Source of the DNA: Marinobacter mangrovi
Lineage (GTDB): Bacteria > Pseudomonadota > Gammaproteobacteria > Pseudomonadales > Oleiphilaceae
Length of the DNA stretch: 64,000 nt
Assembly: GCF_016798325.1 (NCBI RefSeq)
Contig: NZ_JAERVO010000005.1
Span: forward strand, 62,001-126,000
Direction: 5' to 3'
Position numbers and translations under genes: made by a program. The notes below the pieces were generated by a model, which was given only the letters and a program-made list of their open reading frames with translations, had not been told where the DNA came from and did not search any database. Numbering within the stretch: the first letter of the stretch is position 1; every line of letters begins with the position of its first letter. This document shows positions 41,567 to 50,676 of the stretch, one piece after another.

Positions 41567-42529
41567 TCATCGCGAATCGACGGCCGGATTCTCCCTGCGA
41601 ACCGGTAACCAGTGACCGGGCCAGCGCGCGAGGCACGCAATCACCAGGATCGCAAAGGCCAACCGCGCCCAGAGCACCGCCCACAGGTCCGCTCCCAGCA
41701 GCAGTATCAGCAAAGTGTCTTCGATCACGCTGTGGCAGAGCCCGAGAAAGCAGAGCACCAGTACGCTGTCACGACGGCTCATCACCCCGCTGTCCACATC
41801 CCGGATCAACAGGCCCGCTCCGTAGGTCAGCCCCAGGGTAGTGCCAATCACCGTGACATTCGCCGCAGCCCGACCGATACCCAGCGTCTTCAGCAACGGC
41901 GACAGCGCCATATGGATCAAACGCTCGAACTTCAGCCAGCGGAGCACGGCGAGCAGGATCATCAAGGCGAGAATGATCAGGAAGATCATGCCCAGCGTCT
42001 CGAACTGCCCCAGCAACCAGTCACCCAACCCCGAAGCGGCAGGCTCCGGACGCCACATCACCTCGGCCTGCCGGCTGCCGGTACCCAGCAGTGGGTACAC
42101 CGCACTCAGCAATCCGGCGAAAACCAGCGCACCGCCCACACGCAGGATCAGGGTGGCCCACCAGGGCACGCCGGCTCTCCTCGCCACGGCCCCTTCCACC
42201 GGGAGGGAATGACCGATCAGCAGCAACGCGCTGAAGACACTGATCTGCGCGACCGTGAGCGGCATGTCGCCAGCAATCTCGAAGAACACCACCATGCCCG
42301 TAAAGATATTGGTCAGTAGCGTGGTCGCCCAGACGATGCCCAACTCGGGAGGCAGATCAAAAAGCTGCATCAGTGGGGCCAGAATATGTCCCAGCCAGAC
42401 CGTCGCCCCAAGCTCATCAAGGATCTTCACGACAACCAGCGCTGGCACCAGCACCTTAAGCAGAGTGACATAGACCCCGAGCACATCGCGCATGAACCCG
42501 CACAGACGCTCGAAAACACGAGATGGCAT
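41567..42529 (-). CDS. nucleoside-recognition (gate) domain membrane protein
   Basis: Protein of 320 aa with about eight hydrophobic segments. Two gate-type repeats can be seen (GIVWATTLLTNIFTGMVVFF and VTVIGTTLGLTYGAGLLI), each preceded by PLMQLFDLP- or PLLKTLGIG-like helices, as in nucleoside-recognition domain transporters. AGGAGG lies four bases before ATG 42529. It is divergent from an Lrp-type regulator, so a small amino-acid-like or nucleoside substrate under its control is plausible. Transport function is inferred. Confidence 0.75.
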   Translation of the reverse strand: MPSRVFERLCGFMRDVLGVYVTLLKVLVPALVVVKILDELGATVWLGHILAPLMQLFDLPPELGIVWATTLLTNIFTGMVVFFEIAGDMPLTVAQISVFSALLLIGHSLPVEGAVARRAGVPWWATLILRVGGALVFAGLLSAVYPLLGTGSRQAEVMWRPEPAASGLGDWLLGQFETLGMIFLIILALMILLAVLRWLKFERLIHMALSPLLKTLGIGRAAANVTVIGTTLGLTYGAGLLIRDVDSGVMSRRDSVLVLCFLGLCHSVIEDTLLILLLGADLWAVLWARLAFAILVIACLARWPGHWLPVRRENPAVDSR

Positions 42530-42687
42530 ACAGCCTCCTGTTGGCCCCAATCAACAAGCCTTTATGGTAGCAGCGGCAATGCAACATCTTCTGTCAAACG
42601 CCGACTCGACAACCTATTTTGTGTTGTTTTTCATCCATAAAAGTGCAGATTATTGAGTCATCAACCCGGAACTGCAGAGAGCCACTG

Positions 42688-43146
42688 ATGGACGCGATCG
42701 ACCAACGCCTTCTGATCCAATTGCAACGGGACGCCAGCCTCACCAACCAGGCGCTGGCCGATACCGTCGGATTGTCACCTTCAGCGTGTCTCAAGCGCGT
42801 CAAGCGGTTGTGGCAAAGTGGGGTGATCGAACGGCAGGTGGTGCTGGTCAACCCGGCCGCTGTCGGCCTGTGCATGCACATGGTGGTGGAGGTCACCATG
42901 GAGCGGGACCGCAAGGACCTTTACCAGCGCTTCCTGAAAAGCGCCATTGCGGTCGATGAGGTCAAGCAGTGTTACCAGGTGACCGGGGAAGTGGATTTCG
43001 TCCTGATCGTCGAAGTCCCGGACATGGACGCCTACGATCGCTTCTGCGACGAACTGCTCTACGCCGACGACAACGTGAAGAAATTCCGGACGCTGATCTC
43101 ACGCGACCGCAAGAAATTCGATACCACGATTCACAGGTTGAAATGA
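42688..43146 (+). CDS. Lrp/AsnC-family regulator
   Basis: Protein of 152 aa. N-terminal winged helix DQRLLIQLQRDASLTNQALA, recognition LSPSACLKRVKRLW, and a C-terminal RAM domain (VKQCYQVTGEVDFVLIVEVP) that binds amino acids. It starts at MDAID, where the family begins. It diverges from the gate-domain membrane protein, its likely target. Confidence 0.9.
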   Translation: MDAIDQRLLIQLQRDASLTNQALADTVGLSPSACLKRVKRLWQSGVIERQVVLVNPAAVGLCMHMVVEVTMERDRKDLYQRFLKSAIAVDEVKQCYQVTGEVDFVLIVEVPDMDAYDRFCDELLYADDNVKKFRTLISRDRKKFDTTIHRLK

Positions 43147-43242
43147 ACCGGGCCCGATGACTTCCCGTGGATGACACACCTTTATCTGACCTCACATCGT
43201 TGCGATGCCGTCTCGGCTTCATTCCCGCCGAGCGGATGATTG

Positions 43243-43276
43243 GCCCAAACGGTCAAGTCTATTCCCGGGTTTGGGC
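43243..43276. promoter_or_regulatory. inverted repeat upstream of the esterase-like gene
   Basis: GCCCAAAC (43243-43250) and GTTTGGGC (43269-43276) are perfect arms 18 bases apart, about 60 bases before the start of the hydrolase gene. Operator function is a guess. Confidence 0.35.
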
Positions 43277-43335
43277 AGGATTCACGACATGATCCTGCCT
43301 AGAATGGCAACATCCACGTTGTAAGGAGATGTGTC

Positions 43336-44235
43336 TTGAGTTCAACCCCGCTGATCCCCGCTGACGTCCAGTTCTCATCTGCCGGCCAGCAGTGCTCCGC
43401 CTGGTGGTATCGCCCGGAGGGCTCTGGGCCGTTCGCCACCATCGTCATGGCCCATGGCCTGGGGGGCACCCGGGAGCAGCGCCTGCCCGCCTTTGCCGAG
43501 CGCTTCTCAGAAGCCGGATACGCCTGTCTCGTGTTCGACTATCGCCACTTTGGTGCCAGCGAGGGCGAACCCCGGCAGATTCTGGATATCCAGAAACAGC
43601 TTGCGGACTGGAAAGCGGCCATCGCTTATGTGCGCGATCGGTCAGACGCTGACAGGAACCGGATCGTGCTCTGGGGCACCTCATTCGCGGGCGGCCATGT
43701 GCTTGCCACAGCCGCTGAAGACGATCAAATCGCAGCGGTGATCTCACAGTGCCCTTTCACCGACGGCCTTGCGTCCGGCCTTGCCATGGATCCCATGACA
43801 TCATTGAAGCTCACGGCACTGGCATTGCGTGATCGGGTTGGTTCCTGGCTGGGAGCCGACCCGGTGATGGTCAAACTGGCAGGGAGGCCCGGCGAGCTGG
43901 CGTTGATGAACGCTCCGGATGCGGCATCGGGCTACACCGCGGTGAGGGACGGATCCGACGCACCAGAGCATGTCGCGGCACGCATTGCACTCGACATCGT
44001 TCGCTATTACCCCGGGCGCCAGGTGCGGAACATCAAGGCGAGGATTCTGTTCTGCGTATGTGATTCCGACACGGTAGCCCCCGCCCCGCGAACGCTGAAA
44101 CATGCCAAGCACGCGCCCGACAAGGACATCAAGTGCTACCCCGATGGTCATTTCGACATCTACAGCGGGGGGCCGTTTGAACAGGTGGTTAACGACCAGA
44201 TCGCTTTCCTGCATCAAACCGTGCCAGCCAATTAA
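43336..44235 (+). CDS. alpha/beta-hydrolase (dienelactone hydrolase/esterase-like)
   Basis: Protein of 299 aa starting at TTG, with AAGGAG ideally placed seven bases upstream; no in-frame ATG is near. Features: MAHGLGGTREQRLPAFAERF (oxyanion loop), DYRHFGASEGEPRQ, nucleophile GTSFAGG, and a late catalytic pair in CDSDTVAPA and DGHFDIYSGG. No signal peptide. Likely an esterase or lactone hydrolase. Confidence 0.85.
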   Translation: MSSTPLIPADVQFSSAGQQCSAWWYRPEGSGPFATIVMAHGLGGTREQRLPAFAERFSEAGYACLVFDYRHFGASEGEPRQILDIQKQLADWKAAIAYVRDRSDADRNRIVLWGTSFAGGHVLATAAEDDQIAAVISQCPFTDGLASGLAMDPMTSLKLTALALRDRVGSWLGADPVMVKLAGRPGELALMNAPDAASGYTAVRDGSDAPEHVAARIALDIVRYYPGRQVRNIKARILFCVCDSDTVAPAPRTLKHAKHAPDKDIKCYPDGHFDIYSGGPFEQVVNDQIAFLHQTVPAN

Positions 44236-44285
44236 TGCCCTGCCCCGTTCTTTGTCGATGCCCACCCCCTGAATCCGCTATTCCG

Positions 44286-44303
44286 GCGGCCCCATCAGGC
44301 CGC
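44286..44303. terminator. hairpin between convergent genes
   Basis: GCGGCC-CCATCA-GGCCGC, a GC-only 6-bp stem between the esterase-like gene and the CGNR gene. No T-run. Confidence 0.45.
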
Positions 44304-44380
44304 TGGCTCGCCAGGATCTGACTCACAAACGCCCCTCGCATCGATATGAGGCATACCGATACCGCATCCACTGAGCCAGG

Positions 44381-44953
44381 CTACCTGCCGCTCTTCCTCG
44401 CCCGATGCGCCGCCGCCTTCATTCGATTGCCGCAGGAAGCCATGCTGCACCAGCGGCGCCGGTGGGATTTCGTCTGGTCGTGGAACAGCAGGATGCAGTC
44501 GGAGGCTTCGCACTGCTTCACCAGCGCCAGGTCTTCCTCCGTCAACAGATCGACCAACGATTCCGCCACCGGCTGCAACAGGCTCTCGCTCGCCAGGTCA
44601 CGCCGGTAGGCCCGCCTCTGGAACACCGCATCTTTCGGGTTCCATTCCAGCCTCTCGACGAGATTCCCCCGTTCCAGCACCCGATTGACGATGTCGGGAT
44701 CCACACCCCGGCCCTCTCTCGCTGAGTCGATCAGGGCCCGCATGTTCTTACGCAGTGCTTGAGCCAGTTCCCGCAGCCCGGCGGGCGGCGCGTCCAGCGT
44801 TTCATGCAGCACCCCAGCCTGTGTGAGCCACTCAACGACACAGCGGTCGTCACACAGACACTCGTGCTGATCGTCCCCGACGCCAAACTGCGTGTTGATG
44901 AAATCGAGGGCGAGATTGCCGGCAATAAACGGCGGAGTCATCTCTGAAGCCAT
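44381..44953 (-). CDS. ABATE/CGNR zinc-finger regulator-like protein
   Basis: Protein of 190 aa. The N-terminal ABATE domain has GNLALDFINTQFG; the C-terminal zinc finger has CEASDC, then HRRRWCSMASCGNRMKAAAH, with the diagnostic CGNR motif and four Cys. These proteins are thought to be transcriptional regulators of stress or aromatic compound genes. It diverges from a hydrolase gene, with a palindromic operator-like site between. ATG 44953 has AAGGG nine bases upstream. Confidence 0.85.
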   Translation of the reverse strand: MASEMTPPFIAGNLALDFINTQFGVGDDQHECLCDDRCVVEWLTQAGVLHETLDAPPAGLRELAQALRKNMRALIDSAREGRGVDPDIVNRVLERGNLVERLEWNPKDAVFQRRAYRRDLASESLLQPVAESLVDLLTEEDLALVKQCEASDCILLFHDQTKSHRRRWCSMASCGNRMKAAAHRARKSGR

Positions 44954-44981
44954 AAAAAGTAACCCTTAATTCTATTGTTGA

Positions 44982-45008
44982 CAGGTTACTATCAATCTTC
45001 GTAACCTG
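44982..45008. promoter_or_regulatory. operator-like palindrome in the CGNR/hydrolase promoter
   Basis: CAGGTTAC (44982-44989) and GTAACCTG (45001-45008) are perfect inverted arms around 11 bases. Further half-sites are GTAACC (44959-44964) and GGTTACC (45026-45032). TTGACA (44978-44983), a perfect -35, overlaps the left arm, so a bound protein should repress the hydrolase gene. Confidence 0.6.
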
Positions 45009-45045
45009 CAAAAACACTCATTAACGGTTACCAAGGAGATAGACC

Positions 45046-46002
45046 ATGACCTCCGAACATCGGACCGCCCCCACCAGCCCTATCAAAGCACGGACCGAAC
45101 AGGCTCATGACGTCGGTCCATCAGCGCTGTCGCAGGTTCACTATCGCTTCGAGCCGGTCGGCAACGTCAATGTGTTCTACCGCGAAGCCGGTGATCCATC
45201 GGCACCGACGGTTCTGCTGCTGCACGGGTTCGCGGCCTCTTCGTACATGTGGCGTGATGTGATCGAAGCGCTTGCGGATCGCTACCACGTGGTCGCACCG
45301 GATCTGCCGGCCTTTGGCTATACGGAGTCTCCGGTGCGCGGCCAGTACGCCTACACCTTCGCTAACCTGACGCAGACGATCGATCAGTTCACCGAGCAGT
45401 TGGCACTCTCCCGCTACGCCATCGCGGTTCACGATTACGGCGCGCCGGTGGGATGGCGCTTGGCACTCGCCCACCCTGAAAAGGTCACGGCGATCATTTC
45501 GCAGAACGGCAATGCGTATGAGGAAGGTCTGTCAACGGGGTGGGAGCCGATTCGGCGGTACTGGAACGACCCGACCCCGGAGAATCGCGAGGCCCTCAGC
45601 GACTTCCCGACGCCGGCGTCCATCAAGTGGCAGTACGTGGAAGGCGTCCGCGACACGAGTCTTGTTTCGCCGGACGCTTACACGCTGGAAGGCGCCCAGA
45701 TCTCACGCCCCGGCATGGCGGATATCCAGCTGGATCTGTTACTGGATTACGCGACGAACGTTGAGAAGTACCCTGAGTTCCAGGCCTATTTTCGCGAGTA
45801 CCAGCCGCCCTTGCTGGCCGTGTGGGGAGAGCACGATCCGTTCTTCCTGCCGCCCGGCGCCGAGGCGTGGAAGCGGGACATTCCTCATGCGGACATTCGC
45901 TTTTACGACACCGGGCATTTTGCGCTGGAAACCCATGGCGCTGTCATCATTCCCGTTATTCGTAAATTCCTGGACGACCACATGACCGCCCGAGAGGGAT
46001 AA
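45046..46002 (+). CDS. alpha/beta-hydrolase, haloalkane dehalogenase/epoxide hydrolase-like
   Basis: Protein of 318 aa. HGFAASSYMWRDVIEAL (oxyanion loop), DLPAFGYTESP, and the nucleophile position HDYGAPVGWRLA, where Asp replaces Ser, as in haloalkane dehalogenases and epoxide hydrolases. The catalytic His is in DTGHFALETHG. AAGGAGA precedes the ATG. The first 30 residues are hydrophilic and extra to the family. Regulation by the divergent CGNR protein is likely from the palindrome between them. Confidence 0.85.
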   Translation: MTSEHRTAPTSPIKARTEQAHDVGPSALSQVHYRFEPVGNVNVFYREAGDPSAPTVLLLHGFAASSYMWRDVIEALADRYHVVAPDLPAFGYTESPVRGQYAYTFANLTQTIDQFTEQLALSRYAIAVHDYGAPVGWRLALAHPEKVTAIISQNGNAYEEGLSTGWEPIRRYWNDPTPENREALSDFPTPASIKWQYVEGVRDTSLVSPDAYTLEGAQISRPGMADIQLDLLLDYATNVEKYPEFQAYFREYQPPLLAVWGEHDPFFLPPGAEAWKRDIPHADIRFYDTGHFALETHGAVIIPVIRKFLDDHMTAREG

Positions 46003-46030
46003 CGGATTCGTCTTGACGTGAGTTGAAAGG

Positions 46031-46074
46031 CACCCGGGTGCAGGCGCGTGACAATACGCCCTGCACGCCGGGTG
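46031..46074. terminator. bidirectional terminator-like stem
   Basis: CACCCGG-GTGCAGG pairs with CCTGCAC-G-CCGGGTG with a small bulge, between the convergent hydrolase and beta-lactamase genes. Confidence 0.6.
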
Positions 46075-46149
46075 ACAGGATGGCTCCGCGCGTTGGAGCC
46101 CATCCTGCCTGCGACGAAGTCTGGACAACAACGCATTGTTCGCGACAGC

Positions 46150-47031
46150 TTAGTCTTCCATCACCCTGATGACCGCTGCTCCCAACTCTTTCAACGCCGC
46201 ATTTCGGGTCTTGAAGTCCGCATCGGTATCCGAGATGTAGATGGTGACGATTCTCGGGTTGCCGTCGTCCGGCGTGATCAGTGCCACGATGTTCCGGTTG
46301 TGGTCGCCGCTGCCGGACTTGTCGGCGATCTTCCAGCTTGCCGGCGCGTCGTCGCGCAGCAGGCCGCCGGTCACACCGCCGTGACTCATCCACTGGACCA
46401 ACTGGTCGCGGGAGTCCGCGGTCAGGGCGTTACCCAGCAGCAGCTTCTGCAGGGTGTCGATCATGACCACGGGCTTCGTCGTATCTCTGGGATCGCCGGG
46501 CTTCCAGGTGTTCAGGGCCGTTTCATACCGGTCTGAACGGGTGACGGAATCTCCGATGCGGCGCAGGAACTGCGTGACCGCCTCCGGACCGCCCAGGTGT
46601 CTTATCAACAGGTTGGTCGCGGTGTTGTCGCTCATATCCAGCGCGGCGTAGCACAGCTCATCCAGGGTCATACTCTGCCCGACGTGCTCTTTGGTGACCG
46701 GCGCGTAAGACAGGATATCGTCCTGGTGAACGGGCAGTTCGTCGGACAGGGACATCTTGCCCGCATCTGCCTGCGCCAGTACGGCGCCGCAAAGCGGCAC
46801 CTTCATCGTGCTGTTCATCAGGAAACGCTCGTCTGCGCGATGGGACCAGGAAAAATCCGAGCCCGTGTCCGTCATCGCGAGGCCAACTCGTGCGTCCAGC
46901 TGGTCTTCGACCTGTTCAACCGTGTCGGACAGATCTTCCAGAGCCGTCTTTGCAACGGCCCCCGTCGTCATGAAGAGCCCGAGGGCAAACCCCAGTGCAG
47001 CGCGAGGGAGAATTGAATTGCCAAGGCGCAT
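46150..47031 (-). CDS. class A beta-lactamase
   Basis: Protein of 293 aa with a signal peptide (LPRAALGFALGLFMTTGAVA). All class A motifs are present: STMK (Ser74-Lys77), SDN in DMSDNTA, the omega-loop RYETALN with the general-base Glu, and KSGSG instead of the common KTG. Cys81 next to the STMK helix and the Cys in LCYAALDMSDN would form the disulfide of TEM/CARB-like enzymes. It should hydrolyse penicillins in the periplasm. No mobile element or ampR-like gene is adjacent, so it looks chromosomal. ATG 47031 has no strong ribosome site. Confidence 0.92.
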   Translation of the reverse strand: MRLGNSILPRAALGFALGLFMTTGAVAKTALEDLSDTVEQVEDQLDARVGLAMTDTGSDFSWSHRADERFLMNSTMKVPLCGAVLAQADAGKMSLSDELPVHQDDILSYAPVTKEHVGQSMTLDELCYAALDMSDNTATNLLIRHLGGPEAVTQFLRRIGDSVTRSDRYETALNTWKPGDPRDTTKPVVMIDTLQKLLLGNALTADSRDQLVQWMSHGGVTGGLLRDDAPASWKIADKSGSGDHNRNIVALITPDDGNPRIVTIYISDTDADFKTRNAALKELGAAVIRVMED

Positions 47032-47097
47032 GAACCGTTCCTTTGTTGATGCCAGATGAGGGACGCATAATGAACTAATCCCAGTTAAATGAACACG

Positions 47098-48030
47098 TTA
47101 AATGCCAATCTCAATCGCCACACTGGACCGCATCACGGCCTTGTCCCGCCCTGGCGGCGCACCGAACAGTTTGCGGTAGTCACGGCTGAACTGGGACGGG
47201 CTCTCGTAACCAACCTGGTAACCCACGCTGGCCACTTCCTGCTCACTGAACAGCAGCCGGCGAGCTTCCTGCAAGCGCACCCGTTTCTGGAACTGCACCG
47301 GCGTGAGCTGGGTAATGGCCTTGAAATGCCGATGGAAGGACGCCGGGCTCATGTTTGCCATGTTGGCCAGGTCCGCGACCTTGAAGGGCTGTTGATAGTT
47401 CGCGTGCATCCAGGCGGTGACCCGACCGATGCGGGCGGTGTCGCTGTCCTTCATGCCGATTTGTTGCAGGGCCGGCCCCAGCGGGGAGCGCAACAGACGC
47501 CAGCCGATTTCCCGGCGGATGAGCGGTTCCATGACCTCGCGATCGATCGGCTGGTCGAGCAGCCGCAGCAGACGGATGACAGGATCGTACAGTTCCCCGG
47601 GCACCGGTGCCGTCGCCAGCGCCGTTCGTTTGGGGCCGCGATAAGCCATCTCCGGATGAGCCACCAACAGTTCGGAAACCATCGCCGGATCGATCGACAG
47701 GCTGAGCGCCAGGTACGGCTTGTCCGGCGTCGCCTCAATGATGCGGGAGTTCACGGGCAGGTTGACCGACGCGAACAGGCAGTCGCCCTGACCATAGTGA
47801 AAGGCCTGCTCCCCGATGGCCGTGACCTTCGCGCCCTGCAGCACAATGCAGAAGGACGTTTGATACAGCGCCCGAATGGTGCCACTGGGTTCCGGCGCGC
47901 GGGTCAGCCGCAGTCCGTCGATGGCGGTCTCCGGCCCGTGGGCCAGCCACTGCTGCTCGACAAGATCGCGCAGCCGGTTCAGGGTGGGATGGTCCGGTTG
48001 CATCGGAATGACGTTGGGTTGAGCGGTCAT
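47098..48030 (-). CDS. AraC-family regulator
   Basis: Protein of 310 aa starting MTAQPNVIPMQ; AGGAGG lies seven bases upstream. The AraC-type N-terminal domain (YQTSFCIVLQGAKVTAIG, FHYGQGDCLFASVNLPV) is followed by two helix-turn-helix motifs (KVADLANMANMSPASFHRHF and EVASVGYQVGYESPSQFSRD). It diverges from the aldo/keto reductase gene, its likely target. Confidence 0.88.
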   Translation of the reverse strand: MTAQPNVIPMQPDHPTLNRLRDLVEQQWLAHGPETAIDGLRLTRAPEPSGTIRALYQTSFCIVLQGAKVTAIGEQAFHYGQGDCLFASVNLPVNSRIIEATPDKPYLALSLSIDPAMVSELLVAHPEMAYRGPKRTALATAPVPGELYDPVIRLLRLLDQPIDREVMEPLIRREIGWRLLRSPLGPALQQIGMKDSDTARIGRVTAWMHANYQQPFKVADLANMANMSPASFHRHFKAITQLTPVQFQKRVRLQEARRLLFSEQEVASVGYQVGYESPSQFSRDYRKLFGAPPGRDKAVMRSSVAIEIGI

Positions 48031-48226
48031 GGGCGCCTCCTGTGCTGATCCGATCATAGGCTTTCCGGCGCCACAATTCAGCACACCCAACCTCCGCAAG
48101 AGACCAGGTTGATAGGATCGTGCAATCGTCTGAGAGTTTCCACCAGCCCGATCGACTGTGCGCCACCGTAGCATGAGTCCACGGCCCTGCCCGGCAGGTG
48201 CATCCATCAAAAGGAGAGGATTCGCT

Positions 48227-49306
48227 ATGACGACACCCAATATACCCCAATCCATTCAGGACACCCCCCTGCGCCTTCGGACACTGGGCCACTCCGGCCT
48301 GTTTGTCTCCGAACTGTGCCTGGGCACCATGACCTTCGGCGGCGAAGACGGCATCTGGGAGCTGATCGGCCAGTTGCAGCAGGATCAGGCCGATGAGCTG
48401 GTGAAAACCGCCCTCGATGCGGGCATCAATTTCATCGACACCGCCAACGTCTATGGTGGTGGCGCCAGCGAGCGCATCACGGGGCAGGCCCTGAAAAATC
48501 TGGGCGTTCCCCGTGAGGATATCGTGCTGGCCACCAAGGTGCTCGGCCCGATGGGCGACAGCCCCAACGCCCGCGGGGCGTCCCGGGGTCACATCATGAC
48601 CCAGTGCAAGGCCAGTCTGGAGCGCCTGCAAACGGACTACATCGACCTGTACCAGATTCACGGCTTCGATCCGGCCACGCCGATCGAGGAGACCCTTGAG
48701 GCGCTGAATACCCTGGTGCAGCACGGCCATGTCCGCTACGTCGGCCTGTCGAACTGGGCCGCCTGGCAGGTGATGAAGGCCGTCGGCATTACCCGGGCCC
48801 GCCAACTGTGTCCGATCCTGTCGCTGCAGGCTTATTACACGCTCGTGGGTCGCGATCTGGAACGCGAGGTGATTCCCATGCTGGAGTCCGAGGACATCGG
48901 CCTGATGGTGTGGAGCCCGCTGGCGGGCGGCTACCTGTCCGGCAAGTACGAAGGCCCGAACGTTTCGGAAGAAAACCGCCGCGCCAAGTTCGACTTCCCG
49001 CCGGTGAACCGGGAACGCGGCAGCGAAGTGATCGCGGTGATGCGCGAAATCGCCGCCGGCAAGACGGTGGACGGCCAGCCCGTCTCGGTGGCCCAGATCG
49101 CCCTCGCCTGGCTGCTGCACCAGAACGCCGTGACCAGCGTCATCGTTGGCGCCAAACGGGTCGACCAGCTGCAGGACAACATTCGGGCCGCCCAGGTACG
49201 CTTCTCGGACGACGAACTCGCCGCCCTGGATGACGTCAGCCGGCTGCCGGCTGAATATCCGGGCTGGATGCTGGAGCGTCAGGGCGGGTATCGCTCCTCG
49301 AATTAA
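48227..49306 (+). CDS. aldo/keto reductase
   Basis: Protein of 359 aa. Family marks in order: LCLGTMTFGG, DAGINFIDTANVYGGG (catalytic Asp and Tyr), VLATKVLGPMG (catalytic Lys), YIDLYQIHGFD (catalytic His) and SVIVGAKRVDQLQDN. It should reduce aldehydes or ketones with NADPH in the cytoplasm. AAGGAGAGG precedes ATG 48227. Regulation by the divergent AraC gene is likely. Confidence 0.9.
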   Translation: MTTPNIPQSIQDTPLRLRTLGHSGLFVSELCLGTMTFGGEDGIWELIGQLQQDQADELVKTALDAGINFIDTANVYGGGASERITGQALKNLGVPREDIVLATKVLGPMGDSPNARGASRGHIMTQCKASLERLQTDYIDLYQIHGFDPATPIEETLEALNTLVQHGHVRYVGLSNWAAWQVMKAVGITRARQLCPILSLQAYYTLVGRDLEREVIPMLESEDIGLMVWSPLAGGYLSGKYEGPNVSEENRRAKFDFPPVNRERGSEVIAVMREIAAGKTVDGQPVSVAQIALAWLLHQNAVTSVIVGAKRVDQLQDNIRAAQVRFSDDELAALDDVSRLPAEYPGWMLERQGGYRSSN

Positions 49307-49426
49307 GGCGGAACAGGAACAGCCCCGGTCGTCCACGCATTGAATAGGGACCGGGGCGCTCTGCCAGATAAACACGCTATAGTTTGGAAACCATTTCCGT
49401 ACGACAACAACAGGGAGCGTGAAACC

Positions 49427-49888
49427 ATGATCGAGACGTTACTGCCTATCAAAGGCGAATGCCGTTGTGGCCGTGTGGGTATCCAGATTGATGCGGCGCC
49501 GATCCTGACGATGGCGTGCCACTGCACGGGATGCCAGAAGATGAGTTCGAGCGCCTACTCGCTGTCAGCCCTCGTTCCCGGCGAGGCTTTTTCTGTCACG
49601 CGCGGCGATCCGGTGATTGGCGGGCTTCGCGGCAACGATGTGCGGCATTTCTTCTGCCCGGATTGCATGAGCTGGATGTTCACGCGGTTCGACGACTCAA
49701 TGCCTTTCGTCAATGTGCGCCCAACCATGCTGGACGACCACAGCTGGTTCGTACCGTTTGTCGAAACCTACACCAGCGAAAAACTGCCCTGGGCGACCAC
49801 GCCAGCGACCCACAGCTTCGAGAAGTTTCCGCCGCCGGAATCCTATGAGGGCCTGGCGCAGGAGTATGCGCAAAGCCTCCAGAAGTAA
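49427..49888 (+). CDS. GFA family protein (glutathione-dependent formaldehyde-activating enzyme-like)
   Basis: Protein of 153 aa. GECRCGRVGIQI, the zinc-binding CHCTGCQKMSSSAYSL and FFCPDCMSWMFTRF match the GFA/CENP-V fold with its two zinc sites. The original activity (S-hydroxymethylglutathione synthase) does not hold for most members. GGGAG precedes ATG 49427. No pathway context. Confidence 0.87.
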   Translation: MIETLLPIKGECRCGRVGIQIDAAPILTMACHCTGCQKMSSSAYSLSALVPGEAFSVTRGDPVIGGLRGNDVRHFFCPDCMSWMFTRFDDSMPFVNVRPTMLDDHSWFVPFVETYTSEKLPWATTPATHSFEKFPPPESYEGLAQEYAQSLQK

Positions 49889-50076
49889 CAGGAGTCCCCG
49901 AGGCGAAAAGAGGCGCCGGCGATAGCGTCCCGATTTTCGACATAGCGGTTTCGGAGAAGCGGTGTCTGGCGGTCGTTGGCATACTGGAAAGTCATCATGC
50001 TGACGCGATCTTCTGGCGTGAGCACACAGTGAAAACCACAATGGATCGATAACGGTTTTTCAGGAATGGAATAGAG

Positions 50077-50400
50077 ATGAAACCCTTAAAAGCCTTGGTC
50101 ACGATGGCCCTGCTGACAACCGCATCCTTTGCCCATGCCAACGACTCATTCCGGCTTGCCAGTGGCAAGCTGATCCAGGAAGGGCAAAGTAAGCAGGAGA
50201 TCCTTTACATTGCTGGCGATCCCGTTAACCGGGAGGTTGAGACGATCGCAGTCGATGACGGCGGCGGTGGGAATCCCGTTAAACGGGAAATCCTGACGTA
50301 CCGTTTGCAGAGCTCGCTGGGCGGTCAATCCCTGGTGGTCATAACCGTCGAGAACAATACCGTGGTTGCTGTTGAGGCCACGCAAGAGAGCAGACTGTAG
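50077..50400 (+). CDS. DUF2845-like periplasmic protein
   Basis: Protein of 107 aa with a signal peptide ending FAHA. The pattern FRLASGKLIQEGQSKQEIL, GDPVNRE and the late EILTYRL ... VVITVENNTVVAVE resembles DUF2845 and the related SmpA/OmlA-like small beta proteins. Function unknown. It is alone between two convergent or unrelated genes and is followed by a perfect terminator stem. Confidence 0.7.
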   Translation: MKPLKALVTMALLTTASFAHANDSFRLASGKLIQEGQSKQEILYIAGDPVNREVETIAVDDGGGGNPVKREILTYRLQSSLGGQSLVVITVENNTVVAVEATQESRL

Positions 50401-50404
50401 GCGC

Positions 50405-50441
50405 CCGACGCCGGAAACCCGAGACCCGGCCCCGGCGTCGG
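50405..50441. terminator. bidirectional terminator stem
   Basis: CCGACGCCGG (50405-50414) and CCGGCGTCGG (50432-50441), perfect 10-bp GC-rich stem with a 17-base loop, between two convergent genes. Confidence 0.65.
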
Positions 50442-50454
50442 CAACCTGGGTCGA

Positions 50455-50676
50455 TCAGTCACAAGGCTGGCCGCGCCACCTGGAACGGTACGGCAACGCA
50501 AACAGGTACAGGCCCGAGACCAGTTGCAGGAAAAGCGGCGGCAACGGCGCGTAGGTCAGCCATATCGGCGGTTCACCCGAGGCCACCGCCCTGAACGCGA
50601 AGTTGGCGATGACGGTGAGCGTGAAAACGATCGACAGCCAACGATGGCCCTGCCGCATCCAGAGACTTCCGTTCAT
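50455..50676 (-). CDS. small membrane protein (73 aa), last gene of the HTH/VOC operon
   Basis: Two hydrophobic segments (WLSIVFTLTVIANFAFRAVA and LPPLFLQLVSGLYLFALPY) with WMRQGHRW before the first. It resembles a family of small two-helix membrane proteins that often accompany VOC genes. The ATG overlaps the stop of the VOC gene by four bases, so it is co-translated. Function unknown. Confidence 0.7.
   Translation of the reverse strand: MNGSLWMRQGHRWLSIVFTLTVIANFAFRAVASGEPPIWLTYAPLPPLFLQLVSGLYLFALPYRSRWRGQPCD

Noticed and set aside
46150-47031. Mobile resistance cassette around the beta-lactamase
   Set aside because: No transposase, integrase, attC or flanking repeat was found; composition matches neighbours, so a chromosomal gene is more likely.
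47735-49375. A 546-codon minus-strand frame opposite the aldo/keto reductase
   Set aside because: The plus strand has a clear aldo/keto reductase with a strong ribosome site; the minus frame is an antisense shadow.
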